Part shown: positions 1-9,693 of the stretch, piece after piece | How positions within the stretch are numbered: the first letter of the stretch is position 1 | Layout: every line of letters begins with the position of its first letter | Assembly: GCA_934553255.1 (NCBI GenBank) | Contig: CAKTEZ010000009.1 | Coordinates: 1-53,105, forward strand | DNA: 53,105 nt | Source of the DNA: an uncultured Oscillospiraceae bacterium | Lineage (GTDB): Bacteria > Bacillota > Clostridia > Oscillospirales > Oscillospiraceae | Direction: 5' to 3' | Notes under the pieces: generated by a model | What the model was told of the DNA's origin: nothing | Databases searched by the model: none | The model's input: only the letters and a program-made list of their open reading frames with translations | Position numbers and translations under genes: made by a program

Positions 1-55
1 TCCGCCGGAATAAAATCGGCGGGGTCAAAGCGGCCGTTTTCTCTCTCTTCGTTCA
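1..55 (-). CDS. Partial CDS, N-terminus of an unidentified protein
   Basis: An ATG on the minus strand at 53-55 opens a frame that runs off the left edge and begins MNEERENGRFDPADFIPA. A GGAG-type ribosome binding site lies about 9 nt upstream, in the short gap after the smpB stop codon, so this looks like the next gene of a smpB transcript. Eighteen residues are too few to assign a family. Confidence 0.45.
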
Positions 56-74
56 TCGCTTCGCTTCTCCGTTT

Positions 75-536
75 TCAGCGGTAGTTTTTCATGTGGCGGT
101 CGATCTCGCGCTTCGCGTCGCGCTTTGCGGCATCGTCGCGCTTGTCGTAATTTTTCTTTCCCTTGCACACGCCCAGCTCGACCTTCACGCGCGCGTCCTT
201 AAAGTAGACGGAGAGCGGGATCAGGGCGTAGCCATCCTGCTTGACGAGCGCGTAGAGCTTGTTGATCTCGCGCTTGTGGAGCAGCAATCTTTTGGGGCGG
301 TCGGGATCGTGGTTGAAGATGTTGCCCTTGTCGTAGGGCGAGATGTGCATCGAGTAGACCATGGCCTCGCCGTTTTTCACGACGCAGTAGCTGTCCTTGA
401 GGTTGAGCGTACCGGCGCGGACGGATTTGACCTCCGTTCCCTTCAGCTCAATGCCCGCCTCGAGGCGGTCCTCCACAAAGTAATCGTGATAGGCCTTGCG
501 GTTCTGCGCCGCGATCTTGATGCCCTTTTTCTCCAC
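75..536 (-). CDS. smpB: SsrA-binding protein SmpB
   Basis: SmpB binds tmRNA and brings it to stalled ribosomes for trans-translation. The 153-residue product matches the family length and shows its landmarks: the NRKAYHDYF start, [12 protein letters not shown], the HISPYDKGN segment, RLLLHKREI, and a basic tail ([19 protein letters not shown]) that contacts the ribosome. I chose the GTG at 534-536 because AGGAGG sits about 8 nt upstream; a longer frame starting at 581 has no such site and would overlap the promoter. No tmRNA gene is visible in the window. Confidence 0.96.
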   Translation of the reverse strand: MEKKGIKIAAQNRKAYHDYFVEDRLEAGIELKGTEVKSVRAGTLNLKDSYCVVKNGEAMVYSMHISPYDKGNIFNHDPDRPKRLLLHKREINKLYALVKQDGYALIPLSVYFKDARVKVELGVCKGKKNYDKRDDAAKRDAKREIDRHMKNYR

Positions 537-571
537 GGCACAGCACCTCCTCTCCGCCGGAGCTGAATGAC

Positions 572-600
572 AGTATAGCATGATTTTCCACGCTGCACAA
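572..600 (-). promoter_or_regulatory. Sigma-A-type promoter of smpB
   Basis: On the minus strand TTGTGC (plus 595-600) and TATACT (plus 572-577) are separated by 17 bp, about 40 nt upstream of the GTG start of smpB. Confidence 0.6.
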
Positions 601-659
601 GAGCTGTAACCAAAATGTAATGTGACAAAATAGAGGTAGCAATCCGTCGCGCCTTATGC

Positions 660-665
660 TATACT
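660..665 (+). promoter_or_regulatory. Possible -10 element ahead of the NUDIX-walRK unit
   Basis: TATACT at 660-665 lies about 40 nt before the NUDIX start. The -35 region 17 bp upstream (TAGCAA) is a poor match, so this is only a candidate promoter for the NUDIX-walR-walK-yycH-yycI unit. Confidence 0.3.
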
Positions 666-703
666 TATTATGACATGGTATGCAATCGAAAGAAGGCGAA
701 ATA

Positions 704-1252
704 ATGAAGCTCTATGAAGAATTTGTCAGCCGTCAGGAAATCTTCCACGGGCGCATCGTTGACCTGCGCGTGGACACCGTGCGCCTGCCCAACGGCCACC
801 TCACCACGCGCGAGGTGATCGACCACCCGGGCGGCGTCGCCGTCGTCGCCATCGACGGGGACGACAATGTGCTGACCGTGAAGCAGTACCGCTACGCATT
901 CGGAACCGTGCTGGAGGAGATCCCCGCCGGAAAGCTGGAGCGTAGCGAGGACCCGGCCGCCGCCGCGCGGCGCGAGCTGGCGGAGGAAACGGGCGCAAGC
1001 TGCGAGACGCTCACGCCGCTCGGCGAGATCCTCGCCTCCCCGGGCGGCTTTACGGAGGTGCTGCACCTCTACCTCGCCACGGGGCTGACCTTCGGCGCGC
1101 AGCATCCGGACGAGGACGAGTTCATCGACTTTGAGCGCGTGCCGTTCGGCGCGCTGCTCGACCGCTGTCTCTCCGGCGACCTCCGCGACGGCAAGACGGT
1201 CGCGGGTGTCCTGAAGGTCTATGCTCTGCGAAAGCGTAAGGAGGAACGATAA
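704..1252 (+). CDS. NUDIX hydrolase, ADP-ribose pyrophosphatase-like
   Basis: This is probably a cytoplasmic ADP-sugar pyrophosphatase that cleaves ADP-ribose to AMP and ribose 5-phosphate. A complete Nudix box is visible: G, five residues, E, seven residues, then RELAEETGA. It is preceded by the VAVVAIDGDDNVLTVKQYR strand-turn-strand typical of the NudF/ADPRase group. I chose the ATG at 704 (182 residues) because AGAAGG lies 7 nt upstream; the ATG at 680 has no ribosome binding site. The stop is 3 nt before walR, so the genes are probably co-transcribed, though no functional link to WalRK is implied. Substrate specificity is inferred from family resemblance only. Confidence 0.9.
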   Translation: MKLYEEFVSRQEIFHGRIVDLRVDTVRLPNGHLTTREVIDHPGGVAVVAIDGDDNVLTVKQYRYAFGTVLEEIPAGKLERSEDPAAAARRELAEETGASCETLTPLGEILASPGGFTEVLHLYLATGLTFGAQHPDEDEFIDFERVPFGALLDRCLSGDLRDGKTVAGVLKVYALRKRKEER

Positions 1253-1255
1253 CCT

Positions 1256-1963
1256 ATGGAGCCGAAAAAGACGGTCCTCATCGTCGAGGACGAAAAGAAC
1301 ATCGTGGACATCGTCCGCTTCAATCTCCAGCGCGAGGGCTACGACACGCTCGAGGCCTACGACGGCGAGGCGGGTCTCGCGCTCGCGCGCGAAAAGAAGC
1401 CCGACCTCATTCTCCTCGATGTGATGATGCCAAAGATGATGGGCTTCGATGTCTGCCGCGCCCTGCGCGGCGAGGGCGACAATGTTCCCGTCATCATTCT
1501 CACCGCGCGCGAGGAGGAGGAGGACAAGATCCTCGGCCTTGAGATCGGCGCGGACGATTACATCACCAAGCCCTTTTCCATGCGCGAGCTGATGGCTCGC
1601 GTGAAGGCGAACATCCGCCGCACGGCGATGTCCGCTCCCGCCTCCGGCGCGGAGAACGGCATGAGTGCCGGAGGAACGCTGACGATCAACACGGAGAGCT
1701 ATCAGGTCTTTAAGGGCGGTCGTCCCATTGAGCTGACACAGCGCGAGTACGAGCTGCTCACCTTCCTCGCCAGTCATCCCGACAAGGTCTTTTCCCGCGT
1801 AGACCTGATGGAGCAGGTCTGGAACTACGGCTATGTCGGCGACGATGTCCGCACGGTGGATGTGACGGTGCGCCGCCTGCGCGAGAAGATCGAGGACGAC
1901 CCCGCCTCCCCGCGCTATATCCTCACCCGCCGCGGCGTGGGCTACTACTACTCCACGCTCTGA
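1256..1963 (+). CDS. walR: Response regulator, WalR (YycF)/PhoP family
   Basis: This is a DNA-binding response regulator of the OmpR/PhoB class. The receiver (residues 1-120) has the acidic pair E11/D12, phospho-acceptor D55 in LILLDVMMPK, T83 and K105 in the ITKPF motif. The C-terminal winged helix (about 140-235) has ELTQREYELLTFLA and the VDVTVRRLREKIE recognition helix, and ends in RGVGYYYS. Adjacency to a HAMP-PAS histidine kinase and YycH/YycI-like genes identifies it as the WalR essential cell-wall regulator rather than PhoP. AGGAGG lies about 11 nt before the ATG. It controls peptidoglycan metabolism in other Firmicutes, which fits the murA gene downstream. Confidence 0.92.
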   Translation: MEPKKTVLIVEDEKNIVDIVRFNLQREGYDTLEAYDGEAGLALAREKKPDLILLDVMMPKMMGFDVCRALRGEGDNVPVIILTAREEEEDKILGLEIGADDYITKPFSMRELMARVKANIRRTAMSAPASGAENGMSAGGTLTINTESYQVFKGGRPIELTQREYELLTFLASHPDKVFSRVDLMEQVWNYGYVGDDVRTVDVTVRRLREKIEDDPASPRYILTRRGVGYYYSTL

Positions 1964-1996
1964 TCTCACCGACCTTTTCCGAAAGGAGGGCTGCCC

Positions 1997-3770
<1,774 letters not shown>

Positions 3771-3778
<8 letters not shown>

Positions 3779-5072
3779 ACGCGCCAAACGCATCGACCGC
3801 GTACAGAATCTTGCCATTCTGCTTTTGTGCGCGAGTTTTGTTCTTCTTCTCTCCCAGACGCAGCTTTTTGCCGTGCGCGGAAACGGCGGTCTTCCCTCCA
3901 CGGTGCGCGGTTGGTTCTCCGCGGAGGAAACGCCGGCCGCCGAGGACACCGCGGCGCTCACGGCGCTGTCCGTGCCGGTAAGCATCGTGCTGACGAACGA
4001 GCCGCTCCGCAGCGGTCTGGACGCGCTGACCACCACGGACGACCGCTTTGAAGCCGTCGGCTCGCTTCTCGGCGAGGCGGTCGGCTCGGCCTACAGCATT
4101 TCCGCAGTCGGCGAGGGGGACTTCCTCGCCGCGTTGGACGGCTCCGGCGTCTACTTTTCGTTTTCCTCCGCTCTGCCGTTGGAGGTCCTCGCCGCACGGC
4201 TCGGCGTGACTGCGCCGACGACGCGGCGCTTGGATGTACACCGCTGCCTCTTGAGCCTCGGCAGCGGCGAAAACGCCGTTTTTTACCTACAGGATCCGAA
4301 AAACGGCTGCTTTCGCTTTTCCACCGCCGTGCGGAGCGACCTGCTCGCAGATTATCTGGCGTCGCAGGAGGGCTGGCCGAGCGTGGAGTTTGCCTTTGCG
4401 CTCGGCGAGGACTATGCCGCCCTTTCGCCCTACACGCTGGTACTCAGTGCGCCCTCGGCGCGCTACGCGCTTGCCGCCGCCAATGCCCTAGGCGATTATT
4501 CCACCGAGGAGCTGCTGCGCCGCGCGGAGTTCAATCCCCACGCGAACCGATATGTCGAATCCTCCGGAACGATCGTCGCGGTCGAGGGCGAGCGCAAGCT
4601 TTACCTGCACCCCGACGGCCGGCTGACCTACAGCGGCGGCGGATCCGACGACGGCTCGCTCTTCTCCGTTCCCGCGTCTGACGCGGAGCGCCCCTCCCGC
4701 GCGGAATGCTGCGCGTCCGCGCGCAGCCTGCTCGGCGCGCTCGTACAGGGGCGCATCGGCGACGCCGCGCTCTACCTGAGCGGCACAGACTATGACGAGG
4801 ACGGCTGCACCGTGTACTTCGACTATATGGTGAACGGTACGCCGCTGCGCTTTGCCGACGGCTCCCACGCTGCCGAGGTCCGCACGGAGGGCCGCAGCAT
4901 CACCGCCTTTACGCTGCGCCTGCGGCGCTACACGCTCACCGAACGCAGCACGGCGCTTTTGCCCGCCGCGCTCGCGCGCACCATCGCGCAGCGCTATCCG
5001 AACGGCGAGCTGACCATTGCTTATATCGACCCCTACGGCGACACCGTCAGCGCAAGCTGGGTCGCCAACTGA
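3771..5072 (+). CDS. yycH: YycH-like regulator of the WalRK system
   Basis: The 433-residue protein has a short basic N-terminus and one membrane anchor (residues 12-33, NLAILLLCASFVLLLSQTQL), followed by a long extracytoplasmic part. Position decides the assignment: it overlaps the walK stop by 8 nt and is followed by a second anchored protein, the walRK-yycH-yycI order of Firmicutes. In Bacillus and Staphylococcus YycH and YycI contact WalK through their transmembrane helices and tune its activity. Sequence conservation in this family is weak, so function is inferred mainly from synteny and topology. The ATG at 3771 is preferred over an upstream in-frame start inside walK because it places the anchor at the N-terminus. 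Confidence 0.75.
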
Positions 5073-5095
5073 ACGAACGGAAGGGAGGGTGCGCC

Positions 5096-5911
5096 ATGAA
5101 TACCGCGCGGCTGAAGAACATCGTCATCATTATTCTGCTGCTGGCCAACGCCTTCCTGCTCGTCCTTCTGCTCTCGCAGCGCGCGGAGGAAAATGTCGCG
5201 CACGAGCGCTCATTCGAGCAGCTCACGAAGTTGTACGCCGCAAACGGCATTGCGCTCGACCGCGGGCTGCTGGGAAATTTCTCCGCAGAGCTGCTGGAGG
5301 TGCAGCCCGCGCGCGACCTCGACGCGGAGCAGACCTTCGCCGCCGGCATCATCGGCAGCGTTTCGTCCATTGACTCCGGCGGCGGCATCTACCGTTACTA
5401 CAGCGCCGACGGCATGAACAGCGGCGTCTGCCTTGTCCGCAGCAGCGGCGCGGTGGAGGCCGCGCTCAACCGCGCGGTGGAGGATCCCGAGCGCTTCTGC
5501 TCCGACCTGTGCGTTCCTTACGGCTACCGCGTTTTTGAGGTCCTCACGAGCGGAGCGGACGCCACCGTCACCGCCTACTGTATGCTCGGCGACCTGGAGG
5601 TCTTCAACGGCAGCCTGACCTTCTCTTTCTCCTCCGGCGCGCTCACCTCCGTGACCGGCACGCTTCTCCCGCCCATCGACACCGCCGACCTCACGGGTAC
5701 GCCGCTCGACGCGGTAACGGCGCTCGTGCGCTTTCTTGACTACCGCAACGCCTCCGGCGCCGTCTGCACCGAGATTACGGACGTTCGCGGCGGCTATCTG
5801 CTGCAAAGCACCACCGTCTCCCCGCAGCGGCTCATCCCCGTGCTGCGCGTGGCGACCGATGTGTACGATTATTATGTAAATGTCGAAACAGGCGAGGTCA
5901 CGCGCGTATAA
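5096..5911 (+). CDS. yycI: YycI-like membrane-anchored regulator of WalK
   Basis: The 271-residue protein has a single N-terminal membrane segment (about residues 8-27, NIVIIILLLANAFLLVLLLS) and an extracytoplasmic domain. The C-terminal part (LIPVLRVATDVYDYYVNVETGEV) resembles the repeated fold of the YycH/YycI superfamily. GGAAGGGAGGG lies upstream of the ATG, 23 nt after yycH. The gene is the last of the walR-walK-yycH-yycI unit. The assignment rests on order, topology and the C-terminal motif. No strong terminator follows, so transcription could run into murA, although murA has its own promoter. Confidence 0.7.
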   Translation: MNTARLKNIVIIILLLANAFLLVLLLSQRAEENVAHERSFEQLTKLYAANGIALDRGLLGNFSAELLEVQPARDLDAEQTFAAGIIGSVSSIDSGGGIYRYYSADGMNSGVCLVRSSGAVEAALNRAVEDPERFCSDLCVPYGYRVFEVLTSGADATVTAYCMLGDLEVFNGSLTFSFSSGALTSVTGTLLPPIDTADLTGTPLDAVTALVRFLDYRNASGAVCTEITDVRGGYLLQSTTVSPQRLIPVLRVATDVYDYYVNVETGEVTRV

Positions 5912-5933
5912 GGCGTTTCGCCAAAGAAAGGGA

Positions 5934-5961
5934 TTGCTTTTTCCAAATTCTCTGTTATACT
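5934..5961 (+). promoter_or_regulatory. Promoter of the first murA
   Basis: TTGCTT (5934-5939), a 16-bp spacer and TATACT (5956-5961) lie about 100 nt before the murA start. Confidence 0.6.
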
Positions 5962-6060
5962 GTAGCTGTATTATGTGAATACTATCGGCATACGGCGGAA
6001 AAGGCGCTCCGTGCCCCCGCCGGCAGCCGTTTTACCCGCTGCCTGAAATGAGGTGCTTTT

Positions 6061-7353
6061 TTGACAAAATATATCGTTCACGGCGGCTCGCCGCTCTTCG
6101 GCGAGGTCCATATCAGCGGCGCGAAGAACGCCGCCGTTGCCATTCTGCCCGCCGCCCTGCTCGTGGACGGCGTGTGCCGCATTGAAAACATTCCCCAGAT
6201 CAGCGATGTGACCACGCTGCTGAAAATTCTGGAGCAGCTTGGCGCGAAGGTTCGCTTTCTCAACCGCAGCGATGTGGAGCTGGACTGCCGCCATATCGCT
6301 ACCACCCGCGCCCCGCAGGAGCTGGCGCACAAGCTGCGCGCCAGCTACTACCTCATCGGCGCGCTGCTCGGCCGCTTCGGCGCGGCGGAGGTCTCCATGC
6401 CCGGCGGCTGCAACTTCGGCGGCACCCGCCCCATCGACCAGCATGTTAAGGGCTTCGCCGCCATGGGCGCAGCCGTGCGCGAGGGCGACTACATCTGCGC
6501 CCGCGCCGAGGGCGGGCGCATGAAGGGCGCAAATATTTACCTCGATGTGGTCTCCGTGGGCGCGACGATGAACATCATGATGGCGGCGGCGCTCGCCGAC
6601 GGTCTGACCGTTATTGAAAACGCCGCCAAAGAGCCGCACATCGTCGATCTTGCCAACTTCCTCAACTCCATGGGCGCGGACATCAAGGGCGCCGGTACGG
6701 ACACCATCCGCATCGCAGGCGCGGAAAAGCTGCACGGCGGCACCTACGCCATCATTCCCGACCAGATCGAGGCCGGTACCTATATGGCGGCGGTCGCCGC
6801 CGCGAGCGGTCAGATCCGCGTGCGCGGCATCATTCCCAAGCACATGGACTGCATCACCGCCAAGCTGCAGGAGATGGGTGTGGAGGTCGAGGAGCAGGAG
6901 GACGATCTCATCGTCCGCCGCACCGAGCGTCTGCGCCATGCCAATGTCAAGACGCTGCCCTATCCCGGCTTCCCGACCGATATGCAGCCGCAGATCACCA
7001 CCGTACTCGCGCTGGCGGACGGAACAAGCACCGTGACCGAGGGCGTGTGGGACAGCCGCTACCGCTATGTCGGCGAGCTGACGCGCATGGGCGCGCAGAT
7101 CCGCGTGGATGGCCGGACCGCCGTCGTCGAGGGCGTGGAGAGATTTACCCCCGCCAACATTCAGGCCTACGACCTGCGCGCGGGAGCCGCCATGCTTATC
7201 GCCGCGCTCGCGGCGGACGGCGTGAGCGAGATCACGAATGTACAGTATATCGAGCGCGGGTATGAGGACATCATCGGCAAGCTTCGCGCGCTCGGCGCAA
7301 AAATCGAATGCGTGGAGGAGGCGGAGGACACCGCCGCCCGTCAGATCGGATAA
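6061..7353 (+). CDS. murA: UDP-N-acetylglucosamine 1-carboxyvinyltransferase MurA (copy 1)
   Basis: MurA transfers enolpyruvate from PEP to UDP-GlcNAc, the first committed step of peptidoglycan synthesis, in the cytoplasm. The 430-residue protein has the SGAKNAA substrate-binding segment (K22, N23) and the active-site loop MPGGCNFGGTRPIDQH with catalytic C117, the residue fosfomycin alkylates. Cys at this position predicts sensitivity. LPYPGFPTDMQPQ and the closing AADGVSEI...YIERGYE segment are also typical. The start is TTG at 6061 with GAGGTG about 8 nt upstream. The gene has its own promoter, follows the WalRK unit and ends at a strong terminator. A second murA lies at 11758-13017. Confidence 0.95.
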   Translation: MTKYIVHGGSPLFGEVHISGAKNAAVAILPAALLVDGVCRIENIPQISDVTTLLKILEQLGAKVRFLNRSDVELDCRHIATTRAPQELAHKLRASYYLIGALLGRFGAAEVSMPGGCNFGGTRPIDQHVKGFAAMGAAVREGDYICARAEGGRMKGANIYLDVVSVGATMNIMMAAALADGLTVIENAAKEPHIVDLANFLNSMGADIKGAGTDTIRIAGAEKLHGGTYAIIPDQIEAGTYMAAVAAASGQIRVRGIIPKHMDCITAKLQEMGVEVEEQEDDLIVRRTERLRHANVKTLPYPGFPTDMQPQITTVLALADGTSTVTEGVWDSRYRYVGELTRMGAQIRVDGRTAVVEGVERFTPANIQAYDLRAGAAMLIAALAADGVSEITNVQYIERGYEDIIGKLRALGAKIECVEEAEDTAARQIG

Positions 7354-7360
7354 TGCTGCC

Positions 7361-7413
7361 TGTAAAAAAACACAGGATCCCATATCTTATATGGGGTCCT
7401 GTGTTTTTTTACA
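7361..7413. terminator. Bidirectional intrinsic terminator between murA and spo0A
   Basis: Two 25-nt arms (7361-7385 and 7389-7413) pair with a single G-T wobble around a 3-nt CTT loop. The A-run of one arm and the T-run of the other give a U-tract in both directions, serving murA (+) and spo0A (-). Confidence 0.93.
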
Positions 7414-7437
7414 AATTCTGAGTATCTTCTTAACTTT

Positions 7438-8193
7438 TTAGGCAATGCGCCCCTTGAGCTGAAGGCGAATGCGGTCCGCGATCATGGCGATGAACTCGCT
7501 GTTGGTGGGCTTTCCCTTCGTGTTCGACACCGTGTAGCCGAAGTAGCGCTGGAGCGTTTCCAGATCGCCGCGGTCCCACGCCGTTTCAATGGCGTGGCGC
7601 ACGGCGCGCTCCACGCGCGAGGGGGTCGTTCCGTAGCGGCGGGCGACCTCAGGGTAAAGCACCTTGGTCACCGCGTTGATCATGTCCATGTCCTGCACGG
7701 CGAGAATGATCGCCTCACGGACATACTGATACCCCTTGATGTGGGCGGGTACGCCGACCTCATGAATGATCGCCGTGACCATGCGCTCGAGCGCTACCGA
7801 CGCGTCCTCCTCGCCTTCGTCCGGCTGTGCGGTCTGCCGCATACGGCTGAGCAGGGCGTTCGGCTCGCAGGGCTTCGCCATGAAGAACGCCGCGCCCATC
7901 TCCATGGCCTGCGACACGAGCCGCTCTCGGTAGAATGCGGAGACCATGATCATCTTCGGCTTCGCCTGAAGCTTTCCGATCCGTTCCAGCAAGCCAAAAC
8001 CATCCAGTTCCGGCAAGACCACATCTGCGATCACCAGCTGCGGGCGCTCCCTCTCGATCAGCTCCCACGCCGCCGCGCCGCTGCCGACGCTCCCCACTAC
8101 AACAAATTCCTCTGTTTTCTCTATGGTCTGCTGCAACATCTCTCTGAACTCCTCGTTGGCGTCCGCTAAGACGACCTTGGTATGGTTCTCCAT
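7438..8193 (-). CDS. spo0A: Sporulation master regulator Spo0A
   Basis: Spo0A is the phosphorelay-controlled transcription factor that starts sporulation. The 251-residue protein has an N-terminal receiver with D57 ([12 protein letters not shown]) and the KPCEPN lysine. A linker leads to the diagnostic C-terminal DNA-binding domain: [38 protein letters not shown], and [20 protein letters not shown] chose the ATG at 8191-8193 because AGAGGA lies 8 nt upstream; the ATG at 8200-8202 abuts that site. The receiver reads LADANEEF where Bacillus and Clostridioides Spo0A have ADDN, so one acidic-pocket Asp is Ala. It lies directly downstream of spoIVB, the usual order. Confidence 0.97.
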   Translation of the reverse strand: MENHTKVVLADANEEFREMLQQTIEKTEEFVVVGSVGSGAAAWELIERERPQLVIADVVLPELDGFGLLERIGKLQAKPKMIMVSAFYRERLVSQAMEMGAAFFMAKPCEPNALLSRMRQTAQPDEGEEDASVALERMVTAIIHEVGVPAHIKGYQYVREAIILAVQDMDMINAVTKVLYPEVARRYGTTPSRVERAVRHAIETAWDRGDLETLQRYFGYTVSNTKGKPTNSEFIAMIADRIRLQLKGRIA

Positions 8194-8230
8194 TTCATTC
8201 ATCCTCTTACATTCACATATTTTGGTGTTG

Positions 8231-8261
8231 CGACGCAAAATCCACGCATCGTTTTGCGTTG
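8231..8261 (-). repeat. Inverted repeat in the spo0A leader
   Basis: ACGCAAAA (8233-8240) and TTTTGCGT (8252-8259) pair perfectly around an 11-nt loop, extendable by one G-T and one C-G pair. It lies between the predicted spo0A promoter and start codon, so it could be a leader hairpin or an operator. No U-tract follows, so it is not a standard terminator. Confidence 0.45.
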
Positions 8262-8266
8262 CCTAT

Positions 8267-8295
8267 AATCTATCATATTCGGACAGGATTTTCAA
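8267..8295 (-). promoter_or_regulatory. Predicted sigma-A-type promoter of spo0A
   Basis: On the minus strand TTGAAA (plus 8290-8295) and TAGATT (plus 8267-8272) are 17 bp apart, about 75 nt upstream of the start codon. I could not identify a convincing sigma-H promoter. Confidence 0.45.
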
Positions 8296-8335
8296 GTCGG
8301 TTTTCGTCGTTTAGCACAAAATTAATGTGACCTTA

Positions 8336-8342
8336 TTCGACA
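8336..8342 (-). promoter_or_regulatory. Candidate 0A box (Spo0A binding site)
   Basis: The minus strand reads TGTCGAA, a match to the 0A box core TGNCGAA, 41 nt upstream of the predicted -35 of spo0A. A 7-mer can occur by chance, but its place between spoIVB and spo0A is where autoregulatory boxes lie in other spore-formers. Confidence 0.4.
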
Positions 8343-8360
8343 TTGTTTGTGTTTTTGTCA

Positions 8361-8400
8361 CAAAATTAACAGCGAGAGTTCACCCTCGCTGTTAATTTTG
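8361..8400 (-). terminator. Intrinsic terminator after spoIVB
   Basis: A perfect 16-bp stem (8361-8376 with 8385-8400) begins 5 nt after the spoIVB stop codon. On the minus strand the distal arm ends in TTAATTTTG, giving a U-rich end. It separates spoIVB from the spo0A promoter. Confidence 0.75.
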
Positions 8401-8405
8401 CATAT

Positions 8406-9476
8406 TTATGCAGTAGCCTTGCCCTGTTTACCCATTTCCTCCGCCGCCAGCATATTTTCGATCAGAATGCCATAACCTCTTTGCGGGTCGTCCACGAGAA
8501 CGTGCGTCACCGCGCCGACCAGCCTTCCGTCCTGTACGATGGGGCTTCCGCTCATGCCCTGTACGATGCCTCCCGTGAGGGCGATCAGCTCCGGATCGGT
8601 CACGCGCAGCATCAGGTTGCGCGTGGGCGCGGAGCCGCCGTACAGCTTTTCAATTTCGATCTCATAAGCACAGACCGTGTCGCCTTTGCAGTTTGCCAGG
8701 ATCGCCGCCTTGCCCGTGTGAATGTCCGCGCGTTGCGCGACGGGGATCGCCTCCCCTATGGCTTCGAGCCGGCTGCCTTCCGGCAGAATGCCGAAAATAC
8801 CGCATTCTGTGTTGGCATACAGGGCGCCGAGATCGTGCTTGAGGTCAAAATCGCCGCGCAGCTCGCCGGGTGAACCGCTCGCCCCGCGCCGCACCGCCTT
8901 GACGCTCGCCGCCATTACCGCGCCGCGGGAAAGCGGCATGAGCGCGCCGGTGTCCACGTCGGTGATGCCGTGTCCCAATGCCGCAAACGCGCCCGTCTGC
9001 GGGTCGTAGAAGGTCACGGTGCCGATGCCCGCCATGCTGTCGCGTATCCACGCGCCGAGCCGGTACACGCCGTCCGCGCTCCGCGCGGGCATGACGCGGA
9101 GCGTCAGCAGCCTGCTGCCGCGGCGAACGCCGAGCGCGGCCTCCTTATCCCCATTTTCCGCCAGCAGCGCCTGCAAATGCTCGGTGGACCCGATGGTGAC
9201 GCCGTTCATCGTCAGGATCAGATCGCCCTCCTTCAGGCCGCTCTGCTTCGCAGGGGACGCCGTTTCCTTTCCGTCCGACAGCCCCACGACCAGCACGCCG
9301 TCGGCAAACAGCTTCACACCCACCGCCTTGCCGACGGGTACCAGCTCGCGCGGCTGCGCCGTCGGAACGGTCATTGTCGCCCGGGCGGGAAGCAGCGAAA
9401 CGGCCAGCGCAAAGAGGAGACTGACGCCAACGGCTGCGCCGCGCCGCGTGCGTCGTTTCGGTCGCCTTTCATCCAT
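8406..9476 (-). CDS. spoIVB: SpoIVB peptidase (stage IV sporulation serine protease)
   Basis: SpoIVB is made in the forespore and secreted into the intermembrane space, where it triggers pro-sigma-K processing in the mother cell. The 356-residue protein has a basic N-terminus and a signal/anchor helix (about residues 13-32). A PDZ domain (about 50-130, SGLKEGDLILTMNGV) and an S55 peptidase domain follow, with H169 in FAALGHGITD and S309 in GGIVQGMSGSPI as the expected catalytic residues. The start ATG is preceded by GAGAGGTGA. Position directly upstream of spo0A is the classic arrangement. No confident sigma-F or sigma-G promoter was found upstream. Confidence 0.95.
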   Translation of the reverse strand: MDERRPKRRTRRGAAVGVSLLFALAVSLLPARATMTVPTAQPRELVPVGKAVGVKLFADGVLVVGLSDGKETASPAKQSGLKEGDLILTMNGVTIGSTEHLQALLAENGDKEAALGVRRGSRLLTLRVMPARSADGVYRLGAWIRDSMAGIGTVTFYDPQTGAFAALGHGITDVDTGALMPLSRGAVMAASVKAVRRGASGSPGELRGDFDLKHDLGALYANTECGIFGILPEGSRLEAIGEAIPVAQRADIHTGKAAILANCKGDTVCAYEIEIEKLYGGSAPTRNLMLRVTDPELIALTGGIVQGMSGSPIVQDGRLVGAVTHVLVDDPQRGYGILIENMLAAEEMGKQGKATA

Positions 9477-9490
9477 CCCATCACCTCTCC

Positions 9491-9514
9491 CGTTTCAAAA
9501 AAACTTTTGAAACG
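9491..9514. repeat. Perfect inverted repeat upstream of spoIVB
   Basis: CGTTTCAAAA (9491-9500) and TTTTGAAACG (9505-9514) form a perfect 10-bp stem with a 4-nt loop, 15 nt upstream of the spoIVB start codon. It may be an operator or leader hairpin; no role is known. Confidence 0.4.
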
Positions 9515-9591
9515 CCAAAATCTGCCGCCGCTTTTCTTGCGTCGGCGCTGTTACTTTCTGCAAAGGCGGAGAAAATAGTACGGACAAAAAA

Positions 9592-9633
9592 TGTCGCCGC
9601 TGGCATGGCAGGCTCTGCCATCTGCGGCGGCAA
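9592..9633. repeat. Imperfect hairpin between ftsZ terminator and spoIVB
   Basis: TGTCGCCGC (from 9592) can pair with GCGGCGGCA (to about 9632) with one wobble, and inside it ATGGCAG pairs with CTGCCAT. The rest of the 217-bp gap between ftsZ and spoIVB holds no gene. Confidence 0.35.
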
Positions 9634-9672
9634 AAACGCAAAAAGAAAACCGCGGGCAAAGCCTGCGGTTTT
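9634..9672 (-). terminator. Intrinsic terminator after ftsZ
   Basis: A 12-bp stem with one G-T wobble (9646-9657 with 9661-9672, 3-nt loop) lies about 20 nt after the ftsZ stop. On the minus strand it is followed by TTTTCTTTTTGCG, a clear U-tract. Confidence 0.85.
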
Positions 9673-9693
9673 CGGAAAAAACTGGATTTTTAT

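Noticed and set aside
8315..8369. Direct repeat CACAAAATTAA (8315 and 8359) upstream of spo0A
   Set aside because: The second copy is the arm of the spoIVB terminator, so two 11-bp AT-rich matches are not evidence of an operator.
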